In this document: piece by piece, positions 34,802-47,168 of the stretch
Numbering within the stretch: position 1 is the stretch's first letter
How the letters are laid out: the number at the start of each line of letters is the position of its first letter
Assembly: GCA_001411745.2 (NCBI GenBank)
Contig: LIQB01000001.1
Span: forward strand, 310,001-374,000
DNA length: 64,000 bases
Source of the DNA: Psychrobacter glacincola
Lineage (GTDB): Bacteria; Pseudomonadota; Gammaproteobacteria; Pseudomonadales; Moraxellaceae
Direction: 5' to 3'
The notes under the pieces: generated by a model
What the model was told of the DNA's origin: nothing
The model's database searches: none
Seen by the model: only the letters and a program-made list of their open reading frames with translations
Translations under genes and position numbers: made by a program

Positions 34802-36767
34802 AAACGTTTCCCATGAATTCATAAATATCTTTAGATATTTTTTTAGGATTATGCATTGATTGCATTTTTTGACTTAGCTTTATTCTCTCTACGCTATAAT
34901 GACGATGTAAATTTTTAGTATCTATTAAATCCGAACCTCTTATATCTTCAAATATATAATCTTTAAGGAATGGGTATAATTTACTTACACCTCCAAAATT
35001 TTTAACCATTTCCCAATCTACCACTAAAGGAATAGATCCTGACGATACACCTTCTACCAAAGCTTCGTGCGTACCCTCCCTATTACTTACAGATAGTATA
35101 AAGCCAATACCTTTTAGCCAGTTAGGGATATTTTGATAACCATCGAATATAATTACCTCTTGCAAGTTATTATTCAAGATATAAGGTTCACATATATTCT
35201 TCCAATATCCATAATCCAATGAGTTAGTTACAAAATGATCTCCTGCTAACCTTAGCCTCCATCTATTATCTTCGGCATATAGCTTTTGAAATATCTCTAA
35301 TGCTTTAATTAGACCCTTATTGATTTTATTAAAACCGGCAAGACCTAAAGTAAAATCAGCTCCTTCATTTTTATCTATTGTAATAGATGAATAATCTTTG
35401 ACGTTAGGAAATACTTCAATATAATTACTCATTTCACGATTATAATGAATAGAAGATGCATTTTTTAGAAAAATATCTTTAATATGAGGGGCAACAAAAA
35501 TAAAACCATCAACTCCACCTAGATTTATAAACAAATGCCAAAAAGTGAACACTTCATAACTATGCACTCTAACAACTATCTTTGTGTTTGGAGGTGCAAA
35601 CTTAGATAGGAATACAGCTGTCTCATTACCCCATTCACAAAAGACAATATCAGCATTTTCTAGTTTTTCAAAAAAAACTGGGTCTAATTTCTTGAAGTTA
35701 TCCCTGTTTATTTCGTGCTCTTCCATGGTAGTAGATAGGGGAGAATATAAAACTTTAGAATAAATATTTTTATCTTGCTTTTTCATAATTTTTGAAAAAG
35801 AAGAATAATCGTAAACGTCAATATTATGATGTAAGAGTTCAACCTCTGAAATCAATGTAGTTAAAAAATTCCAGTTAGAATCTGTAACAAAAAGTATTTT
35901 TTTGTTCAAACTAAATTCTTTTATTTCCGTATTTTCTTTGAAAACTTTTCTTAATTCATGATCTATACTCAGAGCTTCTTTCCAAGTATCAGTATAATAA
36001 CTATCAATAAATTCAGAATGATTATCAAAAAATCTGGCAGCCACCTTATTATCTAATAATGGATGCGCTACGAGGTTATCACTTCTTTGAAAAAGCTTAT
36101 TAATAAATAATTTATTGTTATTTCCTATTACATAATTTATAGAAGGAGTTGTCTTATAAAACAATGCATACTTGAAATAACTATCCCTTGACTGACCTAA
36201 TTTCATATTCAAGGTATAAGCTTGAGACAATCTTAAGAGCAAATAGTTTGCGTCGCTATATTTTACAGCCTCTTCTAAATAAATAATAACATTTATCAAA
36301 TATTCTTTATTTTCCTTCGTACATTTACTTAGCCACGCATCCAAAAACTCATCTGTTACCTCTATATTCTCACTGCTAAAAATGGAAGATATTTGATAAA
36401 AATCCATTTTCCCTTCTTGAAGCCTATTAAACACTTTATTTGACTTTATGATTTCTGGAATCTTGAACAAACTAATGACTGAGTTGTTATCAACAATATC
36501 TAGTTTGCTGTCTATTAAATTAATACCAGTATCATATTTTTTTAAAATCTTCCCTAGTTCTCTATTTATATCAGTATTCTGATCTCCCTTTTCTTCAATT
36601 TGTTTAGCTAGAAGATTGATACTTTTTCTCCCCCAGTTAGTCTTTATCGCCCTACCTATAGCAATATTATATTTAACCTGATTTGGAAACCATTTAGGAT
36701 TTTTTATTAATATATAATCTGCAAGTTTAGCAGACCTACTTCCCGCATAGATAAAGATATTTTCCAC
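34791..36767 (-). CDS. Large glycosyltransferase with unusual N-terminal region (658 aa)
   Basis: The C-terminal 250 residues look like a GT4 donor domain: FTLGLAGFNKINKGLIKALEI (family start), WRLRLAGDHFV, VIIFDGYQNIPNWLKGIGFI and ILSVSNREGTHEALVEG with the conserved Glu residues, then GSIPLVVDWEM. A preceding GT-B half (about 295-430) has VTDSNWNFLTTLISEVELL and IVFCEWGNETAVFLSKF. The first 290 residues are a helical, Lys/Asn/Ile-rich region that I do not recognise; it may be a TPR-like helical array. It follows galE copy 2 and is the first glycan-specific gene of the operon. Very A+T-rich. Confidence 0.8.
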   Translation of the reverse strand: MENIFIYAGSRSAKLADYILIKNPKWFPNQVKYNIAIGRAIKTNWGRKSINLLAKQIEEKGDQNTDINRELGKILKKYDTGINLIDSKLDIVDNNSVISLFKIPEIIKSNKVFNRLQEGKMDFYQISSIFSSENIEVTDEFLDAWLSKCTKENKEYLINVIIYLEEAVKYSDANYLLLRLSQAYTLNMKLGQSRDSYFKYALFYKTTPSINYVIGNNNKLFINKLFQRSDNLVAHPLLDNKVAARFFDNHSEFIDSYYTDTWKEALSIDHELRKVFKENTEIKEFSLNKKILFVTDSNWNFLTTLISEVELLHHNIDVYDYSSFSKIMKKQDKNIYSKVLYSPLSTTMEEHEINRDNFKKLDPVFFEKLENADIVFCEWGNETAVFLSKFAPPNTKIVVRVHSYEVFTFWHLFINLGGVDGFIFVAPHIKDIFLKNASSIHYNREMSNYIEVFPNVKDYSSITIDKNEGADFTLGLAGFNKINKGLIKALEIFQKLYAEDNRWRLRLAGDHFVTNSLDYGYWKNICEPYILNNNLQEVIIFDGYQNIPNWLKGIGFILSVSNREGTHEALVEGVSSGSIPLVVDWEMVKNFGGVSKLYPFLKDYIFEDIRGSDLIDTKNLHRHYSVERIKLSQKMQSMHNPKKISKDIYEFMGNVYEA

Positions 36768-36877
36768 GAAACTCTCTCTTTAATTAATCATTCATTTTAA
36801 AAGTCAAATAACTTAAGCCATCAATGATAGAATACAATAAAAACTATATTTTATTTATTAAGCTTTGCAAGTTTAGC

Positions 36878-37915
36878 TTAAATGTCTTTAACATTATACC
36901 CATTCGGATTCATACTTTGCCAACGCCAGCTATCTTGGCACATCTCAGTAATTGATAATTTTGCTTGCCACTCTAACAGGTTTTTCGCTTTATCAGCACT
37001 GGCATAGCAGCTTGCTATGTCACCTGCGCGGCGTTCTGCAAATTGATAAGGAATTGATTGTCCAGAAACGTTAGAAAATGCTGTTACTAACTCTAAGACA
37101 GAAGTCCCTTTACCAGTGCCTAAGTTAATGGGTAAAAATCCTACTGGTGCCACTTGTTGCTCTAAATAATTTAACGCAGCGACATGACCTTGCGCCAAAT
37201 CAGTGACATGGATAAAATCACGCACGCCAGTACCATCAGTAGTTGGATAGTCATTACCAAAAATATTAAGTTTGGCAAGCTTACCAACAGCGACTTGCGA
37301 GATATAAGGCATCAAATTATTTGGGATATCATTAGGGTCTTCACCAATCTGCCCTGATGGATGCGCCCCTACTGGATTAAAGTATCTAAGAGGTATCAGG
37401 TTCCAACTGTCATCGGATACGGCAAGATCTTCTAATATGTGCTCGACCGTCAGTTTACTTTGTCCATAAGGATTGGTACAAGAGCGCTTTGAGTTCTCAT
37501 CGATAGGTAGCGTTTCGGGATCACCATAAACAGTCGCAGAGGAAGAAAAAACGAGGTTTTTGACATCATACTCAGTCATTACTTCTAGCAAGGTAATGGT
37601 ACCACTGACGTTGTTATTGTAGTACAGCAATGGCTTGGCAACAGATTCTCCAACCGCTTTAAGACCTGCAAAGTGAATGACGCCAAAAAACTGATGCGTA
37701 GCAAATACTTGCTTGAGTGACTCAGCATCGCGAATATCGCCTTCGATAAACTCAATAGGTTGGCTAATGAGAGCTGAGACACGATTGATTGCTTCACGAC
37801 TACTATTAGATAAGTTGTCGTAAACTACAATCTCATACCCAGCTTCATGCAGTGCGATACAGGTGTGTGTGCCAATATAACCTGCACCACCCGTGACCAA
37901 TATTTTATTCTTCAT
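36878..37915 (-). CDS. galE: UDP-glucose 4-epimerase, copy 2
   Basis: Same family and motifs as copy 1 at 26073 (TGGAGYIGTHT, FSSSATVYGDP, YGQSK), with an altered end (YNVKDI instead of YNLA). The 3' half is almost identical in DNA to copy 1, while much of the 5' half carries many silent and some amino-acid changes. The start at 37915 is aligned to copy 1; an upstream ATG at 37930 is in frame. It heads the minus-strand glycan operon and lies directly after the suc-operon terminator. With copy 1 it frames the A+T-rich cassette as a direct repeat. Confidence 0.95.
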   Translation of the reverse strand: MKNKILVTGGAGYIGTHTCIALHEAGYEIVVYDNLSNSSREAINRVSALISQPIEFIEGDIRDAESLKQVFATHQFFGVIHFAGLKAVGESVAKPLLYYNNNVSGTITLLEVMTEYDVKNLVFSSSATVYGDPETLPIDENSKRSCTNPYGQSKLTVEHILEDLAVSDDSWNLIPLRYFNPVGAHPSGQIGEDPNDIPNNLMPYISQVAVGKLAKLNIFGNDYPTTDGTGVRDFIHVTDLAQGHVAALNYLEQQVAPVGFLPINLGTGKGTSVLELVTAFSNVSGQSIPYQFAERRAGDIASCYASADKAKNLLEWQAKLSITEMCQDSWRWQSMNPNGYNVKDI

Positions 37916-37930
37916 AATACTTTCAAGCAT

Positions 37931-37963
37931 AAAAAAGACACCCCATTGTAGGGGTGTCTTTTT
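37931..37963 (-). terminator. sucD (suc-lpd operon) terminator
   Basis: Perfect arms AAAAAGACACCCC and GGGGTGTCTTTTT with a 6-base loop, about 50 bases past the sucD stop on the minus strand. It lies only 16 bases upstream of the second galE start codon, so that gene must rely on readthrough or a promoter within this tight space. Confidence 0.9.
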
Positions 37964-38011
37964 ACTTTTTCAATATAGTTTTAGTAGTTACATTACAGAC
38001 TTATGTCTATA

Positions 38012-38887
38012 TTACCAACCAGTAACTTCTTTTAGCTTCTCGCCAAGCTTAGATGGGTCACGCGTATACGCGATACCAGCATCTTCAAACGCTTTGAATT
38101 TCTCTTCAGCAGTACCTTGACCACCAGAGATGATAGCGCCAGCATGACCCATACGCTTGCCTTCTGGAGCGGTAACACCAGCGATATAACCAACGACTGG
38201 CTTGGTTACATGGTCTTTGATATAAGCAGCTGCTTCTTCTTCAGCAGTACCACCGATCTCACCGATTAGAATGATCGCTTCAGTTTGTGGATCTTCTTGG
38301 AACAGTTTCAACGCATCAATTTGGTTCATACCAGGGATAGGATCACCACCGATACCGATACAAGTTGACTGACCAAAACCAAGCTTAGTGGTCTGAGCAA
38401 CGGCTTCATAAGTCAATGTACCAGAGCGTGAGATGATACCCACTTTACCTGGCAAATGGATATGACCTGGCATGATACCGATTTTGCACTGACCTGGCGT
38501 GATAACACCTGGGCAGTTAGGACCAACCATGCGTACGCCTTCAGCTTCTTCGATATAACGTTTTGCTTTTAGCATGTCTAAAGTAGGCACGCCTTCAGTA
38601 ATAACGATAATCAATTTAACACCAGCATCTACCGCTTCAACGATAGAATCTAGTACGAACGGTGCTGGTACATAGATAACAGAAGCGTCAGCTTGGGTCG
38701 CTTCCATAGCTTCTGCCATCGTGTTGAATACTGGTAGGCCTAAATGCGTTTGACCGCCTTTACCTGGGGTTACGCCGCCGACGACTTTAGTACCGTATTC
38801 GATCGCTTGTTCAGAGTGAAACGTACCATTCTTACCAGTAAAACCTTGTACCAATACTTTGGTGTCTTTATCGATTAATACACTCAT
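38012..38887 (-). CDS. sucD: Succinyl-CoA synthetase alpha subunit
   Basis: With SucC it makes succinate and a nucleoside triphosphate from succinyl-CoA. CoA/nucleotide-binding start [75 protein letters not shown], and the phospho-histidine loop in [18 protein letters not shown]. The 291-aa length is standard. AAGGA is 8 bases upstream. Last gene of the sucAB-lpd-sucCD block, ended by a strong terminator. Confidence 0.98.
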   Translation of the reverse strand: MSVLIDKDTKVLVQGFTGKNGTFHSEQAIEYGTKVVGGVTPGKGGQTHLGLPVFNTMAEAMEATQADASVIYVPAPFVLDSIVEAVDAGVKLIIVITEGVPTLDMLKAKRYIEEAEGVRMVGPNCPGVITPGQCKIGIMPGHIHLPGKVGIISRSGTLTYEAVAQTTKLGFGQSTCIGIGGDPIPGMNQIDALKLFQEDPQTEAIILIGEIGGTAEEEAAAYIKDHVTKPVVGYIAGVTAPEGKRMGHAGAIISGGQGTAEEKFKAFEDAGIAYTRDPSKLGEKLKEVTGW

Positions 38888-39039
38888 TATTTATTCCTTG
38901 TATTCGGTGGTCTTGCAATAGCCACTTGATGATGTGTTATCCATTAAATGTTAATGATAAATTTATACCAACAAGCTGCTATTACGCGTTGACTACTATG
39001 CTTAAGCACATATATTTAGAGGACTATGCCTCAAATATA

Positions 39040-40206
39040 TTAAGCTTTAACAGCATCGACAATTTTTTGAGCCGCATCTGATAAGCCTTGGGCAGAAATC
39101 AATTTCAGACCAGACTCTTCTAGGATTTGCGCGCCTTTTTCAGCGTTGTTACCCTCTAGACGGACAACAACAGGTACTTTTACGTCAACTTCTTTGATAG
39201 CAGCGATAATCGCTTCTGCTATCATGTCACAACGTACGATACCACCGAAGATGTTGATTAGAACACCTTCAACGCTGCTGTCTTCAAGAATGATCTTGAA
39301 TGCTTCAACAACGCGATCTTTAGTTGCGCCGCCGCCAACGTCCAAGAAGTTAGCAGGCTTGCCGCCGTACAATTTGATGATATCCATGGTCGCCATAGCA
39401 AGACCAGCACCGTTAACCATACAACCGATATTGCCTTCTAGAGCAACATAGTTTAGGTCAAACTCAGCCGCTTTAAGCTCACGCTCATTTTCTTGTGACT
39501 TGTCTTGTAGTGCTGCAATTTTAGGCAGACGATACAATGCGTTTGAATCAATACCAATTTTGCCATCAACACAAACGATTTCGCCATTTTCACGAACGGC
39601 TAATGGGTTGATTTCTAACAAGGCAAAATCGTTATCGATGAATGCTTGATAAGCGCCCGTCATTAATTTAACGAATTGATTGATTTGCTTGCCTTCTAAA
39701 CCTAGTTTGAATGCCACATCACGTGCTTGGAAAGGCATCAAACCAACTAAAGGATCAACGTTTACTTTAAAGATTTTCTCTGGTGTCTCATTTGCGACTT
39801 CTTCGATATCAACGCCGCCTTCGGTTGATGCCATGAACGTTACACGACGCGTAGAACGATCAACGACTGCACCAAGATATAGCTCAGTTTGTACTGGATA
39901 CATATCTTCTGCAACCAATACGAAGTTAACTGGTTGGCCATCAGCGTCAGTTTGGAAAGTAACCAAATTGGTACCGATTAGCTCTTCAGCAACTTGCTTG
40001 GCTTCTTCACGAGTTTTAACCAGCTTTACGCCACCCGCTTTACCGCGACCACCAGCATGTACTTGCGCTTTAATAACCGCAATGTCTGTTGGCGTTTTAT
40101 CAAAAGCAGCAGCAGCTTCGTCGCCGTTATAGGCAATAATGCCTTCTTGAATCGGCAAACCATAGCTTTTTAATAGCTCTTTTGCTTGATACTCATGTAA
40201 ATTCAT
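39040..40206 (-). CDS. sucC: Succinyl-CoA synthetase beta subunit
   Basis: ATP-grasp subunit of succinyl-CoA synthetase. N-terminal [18 protein letters not shown], the [17 protein letters not shown] nucleotide loop, [39 protein letters not shown] and [16 protein letters not shown] are all diagnostic. 388 aa equals the E. coli length. AAAGGA precedes the start. A 150-base gap separates it from sucD, in the same unit. Confidence 0.98.
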   Translation of the reverse strand: MNLHEYQAKELLKSYGLPIQEGIIAYNGDEAAAAFDKTPTDIAVIKAQVHAGGRGKAGGVKLVKTREEAKQVAEELIGTNLVTFQTDADGQPVNFVLVAEDMYPVQTELYLGAVVDRSTRRVTFMASTEGGVDIEEVANETPEKIFKVNVDPLVGLMPFQARDVAFKLGLEGKQINQFVKLMTGAYQAFIDNDFALLEINPLAVRENGEIVCVDGKIGIDSNALYRLPKIAALQDKSQENERELKAAEFDLNYVALEGNIGCMVNGAGLAMATMDIIKLYGGKPANFLDVGGGATKDRVVEAFKIILEDSSVEGVLINIFGGIVRCDMIAEAIIAAIKEVDVKVPVVVRLEGNNAEKGAQILEESGLKLISAQGLSDAAQKIVDAVKA

Positions 40207-40362
40207 TGATTGTATCCTTTATTTTTTACAATTAATAAAAAGTGAAAACAAGTGCGCGTATATACATATTCGACAAGCATATGGCGCACTCATGACCGTG
40301 GTGGAAGCCATAACAACCCCACCGCGATCAGGTTATAAGTTGGTACTGATCAAACTAACGAC

Positions 40363-41826
<1,464 letters not shown>

Positions 41827-42038
41827 CTATTTCTAATTATCGTTCTAATTGTAAATATCGCTTAAACTGAGGATTGTCTCGTTAATAAATAAGCCATATT
41901 TTGGTTCCAATTTTCTCACTTTACGGCAAATACACCACATCAGCGAAACATTCTTATTTATTAATAAACAACGAGCACCACTACTTAGACTAAAGTTAAA
42001 AAGCTTGTATCGGCGGTTGCCAATACAAGCTTAAAAGC

Positions 42039-43280
42039 TTACAGGTCTAGGAGCAACATGGCTGGATCTTCAACCAATTCTTTGATGGTTACTAAGAACT
42101 GTACCGCTTCTTTACCATCAATCATACGATGGTCATAAGACAATGCAAGATACATCATCGGCAGAATTTCAACTTTACCATCAACAGCCATTGGGCGGTC
42201 GTTGATCGCATGCATACCTAGGATAGCTGTTTGTGGTGGGTTCAAAATAGGTGTTGACATCAATGAGCCAAATACACCGCCATTTGAGATAGTGAAAGTA
42301 CCACCAGTCATGTCATCTAGACCAAGCTTACCTTTTTGAGCCAAGCCACCAAGCTCACGGATACGGCTTTCGACGTCCGCCATGCTCATGCGATCGGTAT
42401 CACGTAGTACTGGAACAACCAAACCACGGTCAGATGATACAGCAACACCGATATCGTAGAAACCATGATAAACAATATCATCACCGTCTAGTGAAGCGTT
42501 AACTGCTGGGAAGCGCTTAAGTGCTTCGGTTGCCGCTTTCACGAACAATGACATAAAGCCTAAACGTACGCCATGACGTTTTTCGAACTGGTCTTTATAT
42601 TTAGCGCGCATGTCCATTAATGGTTTCATGTTTACTTCGTTAAACGTCGTTAGCATCGCCGTTTCTTGTGAAGCTGCTAGCAGACGATTGGCAACTGTCT
42701 TACGTAGACGAGTCATTGGCACACGTTTCTCAGTACGCTCACCCATTGATTCAGCCACTGGACGGCCGCTATCAGATTTGATGCTGCTGTCTGCTTTCAA
42801 TGTTGGGTTAGCCATATCCGTTTTGGTCACACGACCGCCGCGACCACTGCCTTCCACTTCTTTAGGATCTACACCAGACTCTTTCGCTGCTTTACGCACT
42901 GCTGGGCTTTGATCTTTATGATCCGCTTCGTCTTTTTTATCTGTTGCTTGGACAGGCTCGCCACCATCTGCTGCTTGCTTAGCTTGTACTGGCGCTGCTG
43001 GTTGATCTGGATCTACCGCAGGAGCACTATCTGCACTGGCGCTTGCACCAGCTTCGAATTGACCAATGATCTCGTCAGACAACACGGTATCATCAACCTG
43101 CTTAACGATTTTGGTCACAACGCCGTTATCAGGCGCCACAACTTCTAATACGACTTTATCAGTTTCGATTTCAGCCAATAGATCATCACGATTGACTTGC
43201 TGACCTTCAGTGACATGCCACTCAACGATAGTACCGTCGGCAACTGATTCTGGAAAAACGGGGGCTTTGATATCAGCCAT
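42039..43280 (-). CDS. sucB: Dihydrolipoyllysine-residue succinyltransferase (E2)
   Basis: Core enzyme of the 2-oxoglutarate dehydrogenase complex. One lipoyl domain (Lys in [14 protein letters not shown], about residue 43), an Ala/Pro/Gln-rich linker, an E3-binding domain ([24 protein letters not shown]), and the catalytic domain with [27 protein letters not shown] and the active-site His-Asp in [12 protein letters not shown]. The start at 43280 has AAGGAG upstream and gives [12 protein letters not shown]; the frame continues to 43352 without homology. 413 aa agrees with the family. Follows sucA by about 150 bases. Confidence 0.97.
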   Translation of the reverse strand: MADIKAPVFPESVADGTIVEWHVTEGQQVNRDDLLAEIETDKVVLEVVAPDNGVVTKIVKQVDDTVLSDEIIGQFEAGASASADSAPAVDPDQPAAPVQAKQAADGGEPVQATDKKDEADHKDQSPAVRKAAKESGVDPKEVEGSGRGGRVTKTDMANPTLKADSSIKSDSGRPVAESMGERTEKRVPMTRLRKTVANRLLAASQETAMLTTFNEVNMKPLMDMRAKYKDQFEKRHGVRLGFMSLFVKAATEALKRFPAVNASLDGDDIVYHGFYDIGVAVSSDRGLVVPVLRDTDRMSMADVESRIRELGGLAQKGKLGLDDMTGGTFTISNGGVFGSLMSTPILNPPQTAILGMHAINDRPMAVDGKVEILPMMYLALSYDHRMIDGKEAVQFLVTIKELVEDPAMLLLDL

Positions 43281-43433
43281 CGATATACTCCTTAGATTGG
43301 GATATTCATATTTGTTATTAAGTCGTGATAGGCAGTCAGTGCCATCTTGCATAGCGATCTTAGATAATACTATCTAGATTTTATTACAACATACTGACTG
43401 TTATCGCCTGATTCATTTATCTTCAATAATCTG

Positions 43434-46316
43434 TTACTTAGCCAACTCATCGACACTGATACCAAGACCACCAGCGATCAACGCTTGCTGCTGCTGAGCA
43501 TGCAGTTTCGGTGACCCTGTAGCAGGTGCTGCACTCGCAGGACGCGCGACCGGCTCCATTACTTTTGCTTTGGTTGGGTGTGGCACAACAATGCGGAACA
43601 TATGCGGCGCTAAATAATACCAAGCACCTTGGTTAAGTGGCTCTTCTTGCGTCCAAACGATCTCAGCCAAGTTACTATATTTTTCAATCTCAGCAATCAA
43701 ACGCTCTTCTGGTAATGGGTAGAGCTGCTCAATACGCACAATCGCAACATGATCCAAACCTAGCGCACGGCGTTGCTCTAATAGGTCATAGTAAACTTTA
43801 CCGCCACAAAGCACCATACGAGTGACTTGGTCTGCATTTTGGTTGTCCATCTCTGGCAATACCGTTTCAAACTTACCATTCGCCAGCTCTTCAAGATTTG
43901 AAGTGGCTAGCTTATGACGTAGTAAACTCTTCGGCGACATGACAATCAATGGCTTACGAATTGGGCGAACTGCTTGACGACGTAGCGCATGGTAGATCTG
44001 CGCAGGTGTCGTCGGCGTTATTACTTGCATATTGTCTTCAGCACATAGCTGTAAGAAACGCTCAAGACGAGCAGATGAATGCTCAGGACCTTGACCTTCA
44101 AAACCATGTGGTAATAACATAGTTAGACCACAAACGCGCTGCCACTTGGTCTCACCACTTGAGATAAACTGGTCAATCACCACCTGCGCGCCGTTGACGA
44201 AGTCACCAAACTGCGCTTCCCAGACGATCAAGGCATTTGGTACTGTCGTTGCATAACCATATTCAAATGCTAATACCGCTTCTTCTGACAACAATGAGTT
44301 ATAAGTGGCAAAGCGGGCTTGAGTGTCACTCATATGAGCCAATGGCACATACATACTGCCATCATTGATATTATAGATTTCGCTATGACGATGTGAGAAA
44401 GTACCACGACCAACGTCTTCACCAGTAATACGTACCAATACTTTATCGTTATCGACTAGTGATGCGTATGCCAACGTTTCAGCTGCACCCCAGTTTAATG
44501 GCTCTTCGCCTGTCTGCATGGCCAAGCGCTGCTCAACCACTTTTTGTACTTGGCGTTGTAACTTATAGCCTTCTGGCATTTCCGCCATACGACGTCCATA
44601 CCCTTTTAGAATCTCGATGTCGACACTGGTATCCCAATCATCCACCAAATCGTGACCTAAATAAGGTTTCCAATCGACGAACAATTCTTCGTTAGGCTCA
44701 TTAACCAATGAGTTTGCAACATAGTCACCACGGTCTAAAGACTCACGATAGTCATCTTCATACTGCTTTTCTTCTTCAGCATTCAAAATACCGTCTTCGA
44801 TGAGTTTTTGTGCATAAATCGTACGAGTCGTTGGTAGTTTCTTGATAACTGCATACATGAGTGGCTGAGTCGCTGACGGCTCATCCGCTTCGTTATGACC
44901 ATTACGGCGATAGCAGAACAGATCGATAATGATGTCTTTATCAAACTCGTGACGGTAATCTAATGCTAACTGCGCGGCAAATACGACCGACTCAGGATCA
45001 TCACCGTTCACATGTAGAATAGGTGCATGTACCATTTTTGCAACATCAGTACAGTACTCAGTCGAACGCACGTCTTCTTGACGGCTGGTCGTGAAACCGA
45101 CTTGGTTATTGATCACAATATGTACAGTACCACCAGTGGTATAAGCACGGGTTTGTGACATTTGGAACGTTTCTTGAACCACGCCTTGACCAGCAAACGC
45201 AGCATCACCATGAATAACGATTGGCAATACTGAATTACCACCTTTATTATCCAATAGCGGCTGATCGTTTCGGCGCACCTGACGAGCACGTACGGAGCCT
45301 TGCAATACCGGTGCAACAATCTCAAGATGTGATGGGTTAAATGCCAAAGCTAAATGCGCTTCACCGCCTGGCGTCATCACATTCGATGAAAAACCATTAT
45401 GGTATTTAACGTCACCTGAGCCTTTTTCTGGCTGTACTTTACCATCAAACTCGTCAAACAAGTCCGCAGGGTTTTTACCTAAGATATTGACCAGTAGGTT
45501 TAGGCGACCACGGTGAGCCATACCAATGACCATCTCTTTAGTGCCATAACCGCCTGCACGTTGGATGATTTCATTGATAGCAGGGATAAAGCTTTCGCCG
45601 CCCTCTAGCCCGAAACGCTTAACGCCCGTATATTTACGTGCTAAGTATTTTTCTAGACCTTCAGCTGCTGTTAGGCGCTCAAGAATAGATAAGCGCTTTT
45701 CTTTATCAAACTTGATGTAACCTAAGTTAGTTTCTAGATACTTTTCCATCCAGCGTTTTTCAGTACTGGTGGTAACGTGCATGTATTCAGTACCAATGTA
45801 ACGGCAGTAAACACGTTCCATAATTTCGATGATTTCACGTAAAGGCGCTTCGTCTTTACCGATATTTAAATCATTGGTAGGAAACACTGTATCCAGATCG
45901 GCTTCTGAAAGATTATGATAAGCAAGGGTCAAATCTTCCACTTCTGCACGTGGATGTAGATTTAACGGATCAAGCTTAGCGCGGCGATGACCACGGCGAC
46001 GGTAAGCTGAAATCAGCTGCTGTACACCCATTTGCTTAGGGTTGGCACAGTCAGCTAATCCTGCATTTGCATCAGGCGCTTGAGTGCTAGCTTTGTTGGC
46101 AGTTTGGTTGCGGGCAAGTAACAAAAACTGTTCCTTAATAGCGTTATGCTGTGCATCGTTTGGCGACTTGTATTGTTCAAAATACGTTTGCCAATCGGTA
46201 TCAACGCTATCAGGGTCGTTTAGGTACTGCTCATAAAGAGCTTCTATATAGCTGGCGTTGTCAGCAGCCAGTTCTGTATGTCCTAGGCTTACGGCTTCTT
46301 TAGTTATACTATTCAT
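43434..46316 (-). CDS. sucA: 2-oxoglutarate dehydrogenase E1 component
   Basis: Thiamine-diphosphate enzyme that decarboxylates 2-oxoglutarate and passes succinyl to the E2 lipoyl group. N-terminal E2-binding peptide NASYIEALYEQYLNDPDSVD, KRFGLEGGESFIP, GMAHRGRLNLLVNILGK, the TPP site GDAAFAGQGVVQET followed by VHIVINNQVGFTTS, RKPLIVMSPKSLLRH, and the end YYLAPHMFR. At 960 aa it is slightly longer than E. coli SucA (933). First gene of the sucAB-lpd-sucCD operon, with a 900-base upstream region. Confidence 0.98.
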   Translation of the reverse strand: MNSITKEAVSLGHTELAADNASYIEALYEQYLNDPDSVDTDWQTYFEQYKSPNDAQHNAIKEQFLLLARNQTANKASTQAPDANAGLADCANPKQMGVQQLISAYRRRGHRRAKLDPLNLHPRAEVEDLTLAYHNLSEADLDTVFPTNDLNIGKDEAPLREIIEIMERVYCRYIGTEYMHVTTSTEKRWMEKYLETNLGYIKFDKEKRLSILERLTAAEGLEKYLARKYTGVKRFGLEGGESFIPAINEIIQRAGGYGTKEMVIGMAHRGRLNLLVNILGKNPADLFDEFDGKVQPEKGSGDVKYHNGFSSNVMTPGGEAHLALAFNPSHLEIVAPVLQGSVRARQVRRNDQPLLDNKGGNSVLPIVIHGDAAFAGQGVVQETFQMSQTRAYTTGGTVHIVINNQVGFTTSRQEDVRSTEYCTDVAKMVHAPILHVNGDDPESVVFAAQLALDYRHEFDKDIIIDLFCYRRNGHNEADEPSATQPLMYAVIKKLPTTRTIYAQKLIEDGILNAEEEKQYEDDYRESLDRGDYVANSLVNEPNEELFVDWKPYLGHDLVDDWDTSVDIEILKGYGRRMAEMPEGYKLQRQVQKVVEQRLAMQTGEEPLNWGAAETLAYASLVDNDKVLVRITGEDVGRGTFSHRHSEIYNINDGSMYVPLAHMSDTQARFATYNSLLSEEAVLAFEYGYATTVPNALIVWEAQFGDFVNGAQVVIDQFISSGETKWQRVCGLTMLLPHGFEGQGPEHSSARLERFLQLCAEDNMQVITPTTPAQIYHALRRQAVRPIRKPLIVMSPKSLLRHKLATSNLEELANGKFETVLPEMDNQNADQVTRMVLCGGKVYYDLLEQRRALGLDHVAIVRIEQLYPLPEERLIAEIEKYSNLAEIVWTQEEPLNQGAWYYLAPHMFRIVVPHPTKAKVMEPVARPASAAPATGSPKLHAQQQQALIAGGLGISVDELAK

Positions 46317-47168
46317 AATAATCGTCTATTTGATAGATAAATGAATGGAATCGTGCTTATTATTGTGTAATCTGTTGTATGTAAAACATCTCAATACTTA
46401 ATGCTATAAAAACTCAATCGTATTCTGTTCAGTACTGATTTATGAACCACACTTATTACTATAAAAGAAAGGTACGCTTGTCTGTGCTTTTGCTTATGAC
46501 AGACAGTGATGCTAAATAGTGATAATAAGTGCCATTACAATACCTATATTAAAAATATAATTATTTGTGAACGTCCAGTTTTGTTATCTGACTCGTCTCA
46601 CAACATTAATTTATATATACTGAAGTTAGTCATAACCAATTCATCAAACATAAACGATCGATGAATTATCGACGCCTTCAGCTGGCCTATCATTTGGCTA
46701 TCCTCGCTGGAACGTCTGGTTATTCCCAAGCTATCATTGCTTTTATGGCAAACATACGTTGCTGTATAGAGTAGCATGACAGCGTTTCGCGCCATAGTTT
46801 GTTTGTTCAATACTAACTATTTAGGTAATGAATATCTACTATCATTTTGGATGTATTATTCCAGTCTATTATTTGTTTTGAATACTTATTTATCAGTAAG
46901 TTAGACATTAACGACTGATAGTGGTTCGTCAAAACGACTAATTATTAAAATAATGCGCTATTCTAACATTTAACGTGGTGAATATCTCTGGCTGAATACT
47001 TTTTTCTAACACCAATTATATAGATTGCTGACGTATATATCATGCCTTCTTACATACAACCAACGTATTGATAGCCCAGCCTTACCTTTAACTATGTCGA
47101 ATAATCGTCTCTATAAGCCCTATCTGGCACTGAAAGACAATCAAAGAATCTCAGATATATTGTTCATA
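46317..47168. other. Long intergenic region upstream of sucA
   Basis: About 850 bases without a supported gene. A 70-codon frame at 46598-46810 (-) has no ribosome binding site and no family features. The part next to sucA should hold the suc operon promoter and leader, but I cannot point to a clear sigma-70 site. No tRNA-like or riboswitch-like fold was recognised. Confidence 0.5.

Noticed and set aside
46598..46810. 70-codon frame (-) in the sucA upstream region
   Set aside because: No ribosome binding site and no protein-like features; scattered His/Met/Ser composition typical of chance frames.
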